Below, piece by piece: positions 7,559-16,218 of a stretch of 64,000 bases of DNA. This stretch comes from Ruminococcus sp. (GTDB taxonomy: Bacteria; Bacillota; Clostridia; Oscillospirales; Ruminococcaceae), in contig JAIDTI010000084.1 in the NCBI GenBank assembly GCA_029060755.1, positions 1 to 64,000 of the forward strand, in the 5' to 3' direction. Each line of letters begins with the position of its first letter. The stretch's first letter is position 1. The position numbers and the translations under genes were made by a program. The notes below the pieces were generated by a model, which saw only the letters and a program-made list of their open reading frames with translations, did not search any database and was not told the origin of the DNA.

Positions 7559-9778
7559 ATGCTCAATGGCAAGCTTCTTATTGCTGTTGTAACAGCAAGG
7601 GCTTCTGAACGTGAGCAGAGAATAATGCTTGAGGGCATTATGTCAAAAGCCGAAGAATATGGGATATATATTGCCGTAATCTCAAATCTTTACAATTTCG
7701 GCAATGTAAAAGAGTTTTTTGAGCATATTGAAGTTGAAAATAAAATATATGAATTAGTTGACTCTGAACGGATTGACGGCATTATTTTTATGGGTGAAAC
7801 TTTTAACGAATCTAATTTAAGGGCAAATCTGCTGAAAAAAATGGAGAATATGAAAATTCCCGTAGTTGTTGCAGGTGATTCAATTGACGGCTATATCTGT
7901 ATAAATAATAACATTCGTTCTGATATACGTGAAATAGCACGTCATCTTACAGAAACTCATGGTTTTACAAAAATAGACATCATAACAGGACAACAAGAAT
8001 TTGAAACATCACACGAAAGAATTGAGGGAGTACGTGACATAATGACAGAAAAAGGTCTGAAATTTACAGACGATAATATAATATACGGCAATTTCTGGAC
8101 TGATTCAGGCGAAAGACTTGCTATGGAATACATAAGCGGAAAAAGACAACTTCCACAAGCGATAATATGTGCAAACGACTACATGGCATACGGATTGCTT
8201 GATACGTTTTTCAGTCACAATATAACACTGCCTGATGATGTTACTGTAGTCGGCTATGAATATTCAGGCAAGCGTTATCATCATTCGCCGATTTTGACAA
8301 CGTATTACCGCAACAGGAGTGCCGTTGGCGAAAAATCTTTGAGTGTGCTTTACAGCATCATTTCAGGCAGACCTGCTGAAAAAATCTGTCTTAACGGCTG
8401 TATGGTATGCGGAAATACCTGTTCATGCGGAGTAGACAGAAAATTTTTCAGGAAAGAACTGGAGGAAATCCACACAACACAATTTCATAACAGAATGACA
8501 ACTTGCAGGGATTTTGAACAGAAACTCACTGTATGCCGTTCTCTGCACGATTATATCGGCACTTTACAGGATTATTCCTATCTGATACGCAATATAAAGG
8601 GCTTATATTTATGCCTGTATGAAGATTGGTGCAGTATTAAAGAAAAATCGAAACTTGATGTAAGTTCAAATGACAAGATTATGATATTCTACAGGTTAAT
8701 CAGTCCCGTACAATGTTCCTCTGAACCTCACTATTTTGTAAGAAAAATGCTTTTTCCAAATAATTTTCCGGGTTCAGGAGAAAAGCTGTTTCTTTACTTT
8801 GTACCCATGTTTACAGACAGAAAAGAAATAGGATATTTCATTTTTCAGTATACAACTCCTGATGATTATGATTCTGTTATAACCGACTGGATAAATTCTG
8901 CCGTAAATGCACTTAATGTTATTCGTATGAAAAATGATATAAGCGAACTTCTGGAATACAATAATCTCTCTGCTTTTCATGATACTATAACAGGACTTTA
9001 CAACAAGGACGGCATTATACATGAGCTTGAACGTTCTCTGTGTAATGCCGAATCCAAAGACAAAGTGTGTGCAGTCATGATAAAAACACGGATTCCTTTT
9101 GAAAAAAGCCGGATTGATGAAAAAGGTATATCAGTAAAAGTGGATTTGGAGATTGCGGAATGTCTGAAAAAGTTATGCATCGACCGTTCAGTATATTGTG
9201 CAAAATTTCAGGACAGACAGTTTTTATTTTCTGCTGTCGGTGATTTTGCTGACAACTACCATGAAATAATTGCTGATAAAATAAACGTACTTATAACACA
9301 TTCTCCGCTTTACAAATCTGCAAAAGACATGGATTGTATTATATCGTCTGGAATTACAATTGATGCTGAAAATACCTCTACAGACTATATTATAAATACA
9401 CTTTCTGAAGATATAAACAGAAAAACAGCAGAACTTCTGAAAAAACAAAGAACATCAGGCTATAATAATTACAATTCGCTTCGTTCACTTATGTATAAGA
9501 ATCCCGAAAAGCAATGGAACGCTGAAACAGTATGCCGTGATTTCCATATAAGCTGTGGACATTTCAGGGCAGAGTATAAGAATATTTTTGGTATGAGTTT
9601 CCACAAAGACCTGATACAAAGCCGAATATCACTTGCAAAGTATCTTCTTATAACAACGGCACTGAATATTCCTGTAATTGCCACAAAATGCGGATATGAT
9701 GACGACAAGTATTTCATGCGACAATTTCGTCAGATTACTGGAGTAAGCCCGAACACCTACAGAAAATCATCTGTATAA
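7559..9778 (+). CDS. Transcriptional regulator: periplasmic-binding/LacI-like sensor - linker - degenerate GGDEF-like - AraC/XylS HTH
   Basis: N-term PBP-like fold text (RIDGIIFMGETF, VVVAGDSIDGYICINN, AIICANDYMAYGLLD, VTVVGYEYSG); CSCG motif; FHDTITGLYNKDGI as in GGDEF N-termini; C-term AraC HTH (AKYLLITTALNIPVIATKCGYDDDKYFMRQFRQITGVSPNTYRK). ATG at 7559 preferred over the ORF-track start (GTG, 7550). Confidence 0.85.
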   Translation: MLNGKLLIAVVTARASEREQRIMLEGIMSKAEEYGIYIAVISNLYNFGNVKEFFEHIEVENKIYELVDSERIDGIIFMGETFNESNLRANLLKKMENMKIPVVVAGDSIDGYICINNNIRSDIREIARHLTETHGFTKIDIITGQQEFETSHERIEGVRDIMTEKGLKFTDDNIIYGNFWTDSGERLAMEYISGKRQLPQAIICANDYMAYGLLDTFFSHNITLPDDVTVVGYEYSGKRYHHSPILTTYYRNRSAVGEKSLSVLYSIISGRPAEKICLNGCMVCGNTCSCGVDRKFFRKELEEIHTTQFHNRMTTCRDFEQKLTVCRSLHDYIGTLQDYSYLIRNIKGLYLCLYEDWCSIKEKSKLDVSSNDKIMIFYRLISPVQCSSEPHYFVRKMLFPNNFPGSGEKLFLYFVPMFTDRKEIGYFIFQYTTPDDYDSVITDWINSAVNALNVIRMKNDISELLEYNNLSAFHDTITGLYNKDGIIHELERSLCNAESKDKVCAVMIKTRIPFEKSRIDEKGISVKVDLEIAECLKKLCIDRSVYCAKFQDRQFLFSAVGDFADNYHEIIADKINVLITHSPLYKSAKDMDCIISSGITIDAENTSTDYIINTLSEDINRKTAELLKKQRTSGYNNYNSLRSLMYKNPEKQWNAETVCRDFHISCGHFRAEYKNIFGMSFHKDLIQSRISLAKYLLITTALNIPVIATKCGYDDDKYFMRQFRQITGVSPNTYRKSSV

Positions 9779-9822
9779 ACAAAAATTCCTGCTCATAAGA
9801 TTGATACTCATATAAAAGTAAT

Positions 9823-9854
9823 GCCCGAAAGTAGTTTTTCAACTGCTTTCAGGC
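9823..9854. terminator. Bidirectional terminator between regulator and minus-strand genes
   Basis: gcccgaaagtag tttttcaa ctgctttcaggc, 12-bp stem with G-U pairs, T-rich flank. Confidence 0.6.
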
Positions 9855-9884
9855 TTATTTTAATTATTTGTTTATTTGCATAAA

Positions 9885-10223
9885 TCAGAATTTATTCTGT
9901 AATAAATACTCTTGCCACGTTGTTGAGTATCTATCACCAAATGTTACGCTTGTAATTTTGGAATATTTAATTTCAATATTGTCATACCATACTCCGTCAG
10001 CATCAATTGCAGAAAAAAAGATAGATGATTTTTTTATTTTACTTACATAACCAACATAGAAAAAGCGGTCACCCTTATCATTATTCTCATTTTCAACGAT
10101 AATAAGAATATTAAGAGCTTTTAATGATTTAAATACAGCTTTCCATGAGGATAAATCAATCTCAGGTTTTTTAATATTTTCAAGCAGCTTTTTTTCTTCA
10201 TTTATCTTAGATGAGAATAAGTT
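9885..10223 (-). pseudogene. Open frame without ATG: ...SSKINEEKKLLENIKKPEIDLSSWKAVFKSLKALNILIIVENENNDKGDRFFYVGYVSKIKKSSIFFSAIDADGVWYDNIEIKYSKITSVTFGDRYSTTWQEYLLQNKF*
   Basis: Protein-like composition in the frame shifted relative to the upstream ORF (10202-10483), opened by an in-frame stop; absent from the ORF track because it has no ATG. Confidence 0.5.
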
Positions 10224-10483
10224 TTAGCCACATCCAATGAGGCAAGTTTTGCGGCGAATGGACTGTCAGGTTCAACATCAAGAAATCCACTAAAATCTAC
10301 ACCTCTTCCACCATTTGTTATAAATAAAACAGCAGCTTCAGTTTGTGCTGCGCCAAAACCTTTATCAAGAAGATAATTCTGAGCTGCATTCAATAATTGA
10401 GTTTTTGTGTATTTAGTTACTCTACCCTTTAAATATTTTTCCATAAATTCATCATATGGATTCTTTTCATTTTCGTTAACCAT
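10202..10483 (-). CDS. Hypothetical protein (MVNENEKNPYDEFMEKYLKG...)
   Basis: ATG at 10483 preceded by AGGAG; ORF-track start 10504 lies inside the upstream remnant. Confidence 0.6.
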   Translation of the reverse strand: MVNENEKNPYDEFMEKYLKGRVTKYTKTQLLNAAQNYLLDKGFGAAQTEAAVLFITNGGRGVDFSGFLDVEPDSPFAAKLASLDVAKTYSHLR

Positions 10484-10496
10484 AGTATTAATACTC

Positions 10497-10620
10497 CTAT
10501 TCATTAATTAAATTTACGAACATGCTTTGTACTATATCAAGATCGTCAAAAGAGAATCTAACAATATTTTTTCACTATTCTCATGATCTGCGTTATATTC
10601 GAATTTCCAATCATTTATAA
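10497..10620 (-). pseudogene. Degenerate second copy of the 3' end of the lipoprotein gene 10624-11223
   Basis: Minus strand FEYNADHENSEK / IVRFSFDDLDIVQSMFVNLINE* parallels FEYNADHDDNENSVSNIVRFGFGDLDKVQGIFITLNNG*; internal indel breaks the frame. Confidence 0.75.
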
Positions 10621-10623
10621 CGA

Positions 10624-11223
10624 TCAGCCATTATTTAATGTTATAAATATGCCCTGAACTTTATCAAGATCACCAAATCCGAATCTGACAATATTGCTTA
10701 CACTATTTTCGTTATCGTCATGATCTGCGTTATATTCAAAATTCGAATCACTCTGGAAATCTGGCTCGCCAAATGCTGCTATAACGTCCTCTTTGCTTGA
10801 ACCGATTCCTACCCCATTAATAACAAAGTAATTCCGAAAATCTTCATCTAAATAACGTTCAAAAGTTCCTAATCTTCTTACTGTCGTTGAATACCGATCA
10901 CCGCTTTTATTACTATTAACAAAAGCTGCAACAAAGGCAGGATGACCATTATACAAAACGCAACCTGTATCATCTACAAACTCAAAACCTTCTCCCAACG
11001 AGCCAACAGTAAAAGGTAATTCTATTGGTTTACCACAAAGTCGGATTGTAGATGCTATTGATTCAACTGTCCACCCAGACTCCGGTGGCTCTATTGTTTC
11101 ATATTCTATGCTCGGTGACTGTTCAACCTTAGAATCAACGCTTGGCTTGTTGTCAGTTCCGCAGCCGGTTGCAGAACACATCAACATAGTAGTGCATAAT
11201 AAAACGCTGAAAAATTTTTTCAT
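10624..11223 (-). CDS. Putative lipoprotein
   Basis: Signal peptide with lipobox-like CSATGC; no assigned family. Confidence 0.75.
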   Translation of the reverse strand: MKKFFSVLLCTTMLMCSATGCGTDNKPSVDSKVEQSPSIEYETIEPPESGWTVESIASTIRLCGKPIELPFTVGSLGEGFEFVDDTGCVLYNGHPAFVAAFVNSNKSGDRYSTTVRRLGTFERYLDEDFRNYFVINGVGIGSSKEDVIAAFGEPDFQSDSNFEYNADHDDNENSVSNIVRFGFGDLDKVQGIFITLNNG

Positions 11224-11236
11224 TTATTACCTCCGA

Positions 11237-11827
11237 TTACCTATTTTTGATTATTTTATCATCATGTCGGTTCTTTGCTTTACCCAGAATCAACATAATC
11301 GCTTCTGTAATAAGAACAATTGGAATAATCGCCTCATATTTACGCAATATTAAGCTCATAAAAATCCACAAACATATCTCAACTGCCAGAATAATGAGCG
11401 ACTTTTGTCTGTACACGTTTTGTTCACGTTCGTCAAGAGGCTTATTGCTGCTCTCGACCGGTGCAAAAGTAAAACATATACAAGCGCTTATAAGAAGCAT
11501 AATGACACAGCAGCTTATCGGCAGAATTTCAAATTTCAGAAGACACATCCATATCACCATTATAAGTGACGAAACTATGTAGCATTTTTCCGACGAATCC
11601 GAATGATGTCCTCCGGCATAGCTTCTCAGCGGCATATATGCTGCAAGAAGCAGAATGCATTCAAAAAACATACCAAATATTATACCAATTGCAATTGATG
11701 TAAGAAAATTCAGTGCCAATATAAATCCCTGTTGAAAACCGTACTTATACAGTTCACGCTTTTCCGAATTTATAACATTGTCATTTTCAAGCTGCTGCGT
11801 AATACGCTCTGCAAGTTTAACAAACAT
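11237..11827 (-). CDS. agrB: AgrB-like accessory gene regulator / peptide-processing membrane protease
   Basis: Multi-TM protein with RSYAGGHHSDSSEKCY, the AgrB catalytic His/Cys region. Confidence 0.88.
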   Translation of the reverse strand: MFVKLAERITQQLENDNVINSEKRELYKYGFQQGFILALNFLTSIAIGIIFGMFFECILLLAAYMPLRSYAGGHHSDSSEKCYIVSSLIMVIWMCLLKFEILPISCCVIMLLISACICFTFAPVESSNKPLDEREQNVYRQKSLIILAVEICLWIFMSLILRKYEAIIPIVLITEAIMLILGKAKNRHDDKIIKNR

Positions 11828-11982
11828 TAGAACTTTCGAAGCTCCTTTGCGTCAGCCGGCAGTTCAGGCTGATTGTTGATCCAGAAGCATGCGCTATTAA
11901 CATTCATAGCAGTGATTGTCAAAGCAAGAGCAGCGACTGCATGACCATACTTCTTAAATAACTTAAGCATGATTGACTTCAT
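11827..11982 (-). CDS. agrD: AgrD-like cyclic lactone autoinducer precursor
   Basis: MKSIMLKLFKKYGHAVAALALTITAMNVNSACFWINNQPELPADAKELRKF: amphipathic leader, Cys core, NQPELP tail equivalent to DEPEVP of S. aureus AgrD; TAATG overlap with agrB start. Confidence 0.85.
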   Translation of the reverse strand: MKSIMLKLFKKYGHAVAALALTITAMNVNSACFWINNQPELPADAKELRKF

Positions 11983-12025
11983 TATTACTCCCTCCTTTCT
12001 GACTACGCCAGGTTTCTGTTTGCGT

Positions 12026-12277
12026 TTATTTTGCATTATGCAAGTTTATCATAACACAAATATCATCTTTAACTTCTATTTTCTTTAAGTCGGATATTTT
12101 TCGTATCTGAAATCCATCAAGAATAAAATCATCTTCTTCAATACCAAATAAGAGCTTTTCAAAATAATTTAAAATATAAAAATACCAATAGTTATCATCA
12201 TAATTGAAGTAACATCTGCAAAGATTATATGTTCCAAGTGAATTATTCAAAATACATATTTTATCTGATTTATTCAT
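12026..12277 (-). CDS. Hypothetical protein, 83 aa
   Basis: ATG at 12277 with GAGGAGA RBS; ORF-track start (12379) lies upstream of the promoter. Confidence 0.65.
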   Translation of the reverse strand: MNKSDKICILNNSLGTYNLCRCYFNYDDNYWYFYILNYFEKLLFGIEEDDFILDGFQIRKISDLKKIEVKDDICVMINLHNAK

Positions 12278-12315
12278 GTAGCTGTTCTCCTCTAAGCTCC
12301 GATTTATTTTACTAA

Positions 12316-12345
12316 TATTATACATCAAAAAAACTGTTATGTCAA
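12316..12345 (-). promoter_or_regulatory. Promoter of the hypothetical-agrDB transcription unit
   Basis: Minus strand TTGACA-17 bp-TATAAT (TTGACATAACAGTTTTTTTGATGTATAAT). Confidence 0.7.
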
Positions 12346-12445
12346 TAGAAATACCATAGTATTCTGGACTTATAATCAAAAATACTATGGCTAAAAATTT
12401 CTATATGAGTATCAACTTTAAACTGTGGATTTTTGTGTAAATTAA

Positions 12446-12682
12446 TTATTCAGCGTCTGTATTCTTTTCAACGTAGCTTACTATGTCGCCAACAGTTTTG
12501 ATGCTTTCAGCAGCTTCATCAGGGATAGAAAGGTCATAAGCGTCCTCAATATTCTGAATAAGGTCAACAATGTCGAGTGAATCTGCGTTAAGGTCGTCCT
12601 GAATGTTTGCTTCGAGAGTAACAGCGTCCTCCTCAACACCAAGCTGGTCAATGATAATTTCTTTGATTTTGTCGAAAACCAT
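12446..12682 (-). CDS. acpP: Acyl carrier protein
   Basis: [19 protein letters not shown] phosphopantetheine DSL motif; start ATG at 12682. Confidence 0.95.
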   Translation of the reverse strand: MVFDKIKEIIIDQLGVEEDAVTLEANIQDDLNADSLDIVDLIQNIEDAYDLSIPDEAAESIKTVGDIVSYVEKNTDAE

Positions 12683-12719
12683 GGTAAAAACCTCCATAAA
12701 ATTATTTAAAATGCTGAAA

Positions 12720-13538
12720 TCAGTGCTGTTCTGTGAACTCACCGATTTTCCTAAACTTAGTATAACGTTCTTTTAGCAATTCGTCAATAGGTTTTTGAGA
12801 TTTTTCTGCAATTTTAAGTGCCAAATATTCTTTAATATTTTCAGAAATTTTGTCTAAATCGTTGTGTGCGCCTCCGAGCGGTTCTTCAATTATAGTTTCA
12901 GCAACTCCAAGTCGCACCATATCTTCCGCTGTAACCTGCATAATATTGCAGGCTTCCTGTTCACGTGAAGCATCTTTCCATAATATACTTGCGAAACCTC
13001 GTGGCGATACAACAGAATACTGTGCATTTTCAAGCATTGCAAGTTCGTCACATACAGCAAGTGCCAAAGCACCTCCGCTTCCGCCCTCGCCAAGAACTAT
13101 TGATATAATAGGTGTGCGGAGTGTCATAAATTCAGCGATATTTTTTGCGATAGCTTCGCCCTGTCCACGTTCTTCGGCAGACATTCCTGCATTTGCTCCG
13201 GGTGTATCAATAAAGCATATGACGGGTCTGTGAAATTTTTCAGCCTGTTTTGCAAGTCGGAGTGCTTTTCTGTAACCCTCCGGCAAAGGCATAGCAAAAT
13301 TACAATCCTTGTTTTCGTTTATGTTTCTGCCCTTTACCTGTGAAATTATAGTGACGGGAGTTCCTCTTAATCTTGCAACACCGCCTATAATTGCATGGTC
13401 GTCACCAAAATGTCTGTCTCCGTGCATTTCATAGAAGTCTGTAAAGATGAGCGGAATATAGTCCCTTATGGTTGGTCTGCCTTTTGTGTGGACAATAGCA
13501 AGACGTTCCCAAGCTGTTTTATTGTTGTTTTCCAACAT
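12720..13538 (-). CDS. accA: Acetyl-CoA carboxylase carboxyltransferase subunit alpha
   Basis: AccA motifs ([20 protein letters not shown]-like, [18 protein letters not shown]). Confidence 0.95.
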   Translation of the reverse strand: MLENNNKTAWERLAIVHTKGRPTIRDYIPLIFTDFYEMHGDRHFGDDHAIIGGVARLRGTPVTIISQVKGRNINENKDCNFAMPLPEGYRKALRLAKQAEKFHRPVICFIDTPGANAGMSAEERGQGEAIAKNIAEFMTLRTPIISIVLGEGGSGGALALAVCDELAMLENAQYSVVSPRGFASILWKDASREQEACNIMQVTAEDMVRLGVAETIIEEPLGGAHNDLDKISENIKEYLALKIAEKSQKPIDELLKERYTKFRKIGEFTEQH

Positions 13539-14381
13539 TCAGACCTCCTTTTCATAGCCGTGTATTGCAAGAAGATGTGCAAGTGTACTTCTCATTTTCC
13601 TGCGTTCAACAATCATATCAATAAAGCCCTTGTCCTGCATGAACTCTGCAAGCTGAAAATCTTCTGGTAAACGCTGTTTCATTGTACTTTCAATAACTCG
13701 TCTGCCTGCAAATCCTATAAGAATTTTCGGCTCTGCTATGATAATGTCACCAAGAGATGCAAAACTTGCTGTAACACCGCCTGTTGTCGGGTCGGTAAGT
13801 ACTGTTATGTAAAGTCCGCCTGCATCGCTGTGAAGTTTTACTGCTCCTGATGTTTTAGCCATCTGCATAAGAGATACAATACCCTCCTGCATTCTTGCAC
13901 CGCCTGATGCTGTAAACATGATTACAGGAAGATTGTTTTCCGTTGCATATTCAAATGCCCTTGTTATCTTTTCACCGACTACAGAACCCATTGAAGCCAT
14001 CATATATCGGGAATCCATAACACCTATAACAGTTCTTATTCCTCGTATTGTTGCTGTTCCGGTCAATATAGCATCATTAAGCCCTGTTTCATTGCGTAAC
14101 TGCTGTTGTTTTTCGGGATAACCGGGAAAACTTATCGGGTCACAACTTATCATACTGCTGTCAAATTCACTGAAACTATCCTTGTCAGCAGTGAGGGTAA
14201 TTCTGTCGGGAGCAGAAAGTCTGCCATGATAGTTGCAGTTCGGACATACTCTGTGAAGCTCCTCGAAACGCTCCATAACAACAGTATTCTGGCATCGTGG
14301 ACATCTGAAAACAGGTTTGTTTTCTTCGTCGGAAGTGCCGTTAAAGCGAAGTTTTACAACGTTAAAAAAATCATCAAACAT
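13539..14381 (-). CDS. accD: Acetyl-CoA carboxylase carboxyltransferase subunit beta
   Basis: N-terminal zinc finger CPRCQNTV...CPNCNYH; SASGGARMQEGIVSLMQMAK. Confidence 0.95.
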   Translation of the reverse strand: MFDDFFNVVKLRFNGTSDEENKPVFRCPRCQNTVVMERFEELHRVCPNCNYHGRLSAPDRITLTADKDSFSEFDSSMISCDPISFPGYPEKQQQLRNETGLNDAILTGTATIRGIRTVIGVMDSRYMMASMGSVVGEKITRAFEYATENNLPVIMFTASGGARMQEGIVSLMQMAKTSGAVKLHSDAGGLYITVLTDPTTGGVTASFASLGDIIIAEPKILIGFAGRRVIESTMKQRLPEDFQLAEFMQDKGFIDMIVERRKMRSTLAHLLAIHGYEKEV

Positions 14382-14395
14382 TTTAATCCACCGCC

Positions 14396-15745
14396 TTATT
14401 TCTTGCTTTCCATGTATCTTGTGAGGAAACCATTGTCATAGTTTCCGCTGATAAATTCAGGTCTTTTTATAATTTCAAGCTGGAAATCAATATTTGTATC
14501 AACTCCGCTTACGATAAATTCCGACAATGCCCAGCGCATTTTCATAATAGCTTCGTTTCTGTCAGATGCGTGTACAATAAGCTTGCTTATCATTGAATCA
14601 TAATAGGGCGTTATTGTATATCCCTGATAAACAGCACCGTCAATTCTTATTCCAGGACCTCCCGGAACATAAAGTGCATCTATAGTACCAGGGGAGGGGC
14701 GGAAGTTTTGAGACGGATTTTCCGCATTTATACGACATTCTATAGCGTGACCTCTTAACTGTATATCTTCCTGTTTCACGCTTAACGGTTTTCCGTATGC
14801 AACTTCAATCTGTGCTTTTACAAGGTCAAAGCCTGTAACTTCCTCTGTAATTGGGTGTTCAACCTGTATACGTGTATTCATTTCCATGAAATAGAAGTCT
14901 CTGTTTTCGTCAACAAGAAATTCAATAGTACCTGCATTGTAATATCCGCATTGCTTAGCAGATGTAACAGCAGCCTCGCCCATTCTCTTACGAAGTTCGG
15001 GACTTACAATAGGGCTTGGACATTCTTCAAGTATTTTCTGATTACGTCTCTGCATTGAGCAATCACGTTCACCAAGATAAATTATATTGCCTTGCTTGTC
15101 TGCCATAATCTGTATTTCCACATGATGCGGATTTACAAGGAACTTTTCAATATATACCGTATCATCACCGAAAAAATTCTTTGCTTCCTGCTGTGCCATG
15201 ATTATCTGTGCTTCCAGTTCGTTTTCTGAATCGACACGGCGTATACCACGTCCGCCGCCGCCTGCTGATGCCTTTACAAGTACAGGATAACCACATCTTC
15301 TGGCAATCTCTTTTGCTTCGTCAATGCTTTTTACAGCACCTTTTGAACCGGGTATAACTGGAACTCCGGCATCTGCCATTGTTTCTTTTGCTGCGGCTTT
15401 ATCTCCAAGCATTTCAATAGACTTATATGAAGGTCCTATAAATACTATTCCTGATTTTTCACAAAGTCTTGCAAATTCCGCATTTTCTGAAAGAAAGCCA
15501 AAGCCAGGGTGAATTGCTTCTGCTCCTGTATTCAAAGCAGCCTGAATGACTGCACTCATATTAAGATAGCTGTCTTTTGTTGCAGGAGGTCCTATACATA
15601 CTGCTTCATCTGCAATTTGAGCGTGCAGGGATTTTCTGTCGGCTGTTGAGTATACCGCAACGGAACGAATACCAAGTTCACGGCAAGCCCTGATTATACG
15701 GACTGCAATTTCTCCTCTGTTTGCAATTAATATTTTTTTGAACAT
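14396..15745 (-). CDS. accC: Acetyl-CoA carboxylase biotin carboxylase subunit
   Basis: MFKKILIANRGEIAVRIIRACRELG; GGGGRGIR; MEMNTRIQVEHPITEEVTG. Confidence 0.97.
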   Translation of the reverse strand: MFKKILIANRGEIAVRIIRACRELGIRSVAVYSTADRKSLHAQIADEAVCIGPPATKDSYLNMSAVIQAALNTGAEAIHPGFGFLSENAEFARLCEKSGIVFIGPSYKSIEMLGDKAAAKETMADAGVPVIPGSKGAVKSIDEAKEIARRCGYPVLVKASAGGGGRGIRRVDSENELEAQIIMAQQEAKNFFGDDTVYIEKFLVNPHHVEIQIMADKQGNIIYLGERDCSMQRRNQKILEECPSPIVSPELRKRMGEAAVTSAKQCGYYNAGTIEFLVDENRDFYFMEMNTRIQVEHPITEEVTGFDLVKAQIEVAYGKPLSVKQEDIQLRGHAIECRINAENPSQNFRPSPGTIDALYVPGGPGIRIDGAVYQGYTITPYYDSMISKLIVHASDRNEAIMKMRWALSEFIVSGVDTNIDFQLEIIKRPEFISGNYDNGFLTRYMESKK

Positions 15746-15759
15746 TTATTATCTCTCCA

Positions 15760-16200
15760 TTATTTATCAGCAACAACAAAGGTGATTTCACAAGAAACAG
15801 CCTTCTCACCGCCTACAGATGCGAGGGCTTTTCCTGTTCCGACTGGTCCTCTCTGTCTAATCATTTCAACTTCAAGGTCAAGAACGTCTCCAGGCAAAAC
15901 CTGTCTGCGGAACTTTGCTTTGTCGATACCGCCGAAAAGTCCGATTTTTCCTTTAAATTCAGGCTTTGAAAGCATACACACCGCACCTGCCTGTGCAAGC
16001 ATTTCAATCATGAGAACACCAGGTGTTACAGGGTGTCCCGGAAAATGTCCTTTAAACCAGAAATCATCTTCCTTGATGTATTTTCTTGCCTTTATCTTAA
16101 CTCCCACTTGCATTTCAAGCACTTCATCAATAAGTAAAAACGGGTCTCTGTGTGGGATAATCTCCATAATCTGTTCTTTATTCATTAAAACTTCTGACAT
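15760..16200 (-). CDS. fabZ: 3-hydroxyacyl-ACP dehydratase FabZ
   Basis: IIPHRDPFLLIDEV; GHFPGHPVTPGVLMIEMLAQAGA. Confidence 0.95.
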   Translation of the reverse strand: MSEVLMNKEQIMEIIPHRDPFLLIDEVLEMQVGVKIKARKYIKEDDFWFKGHFPGHPVTPGVLMIEMLAQAGAVCMLSKPEFKGKIGLFGGIDKAKFRRQVLPGDVLDLEVEMIRQRGPVGTGKALASVGGEKAVSCEITFVVADK

Positions 16201-16218
16201 TTTTTGTCCTCCAATCTG

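Noticed and set aside
9868-10050. Plus-strand 60-aa ORF
   Set aside because: Lies antisense to the protein-like minus-strand frame 9885-10223 and lacks an RBS.
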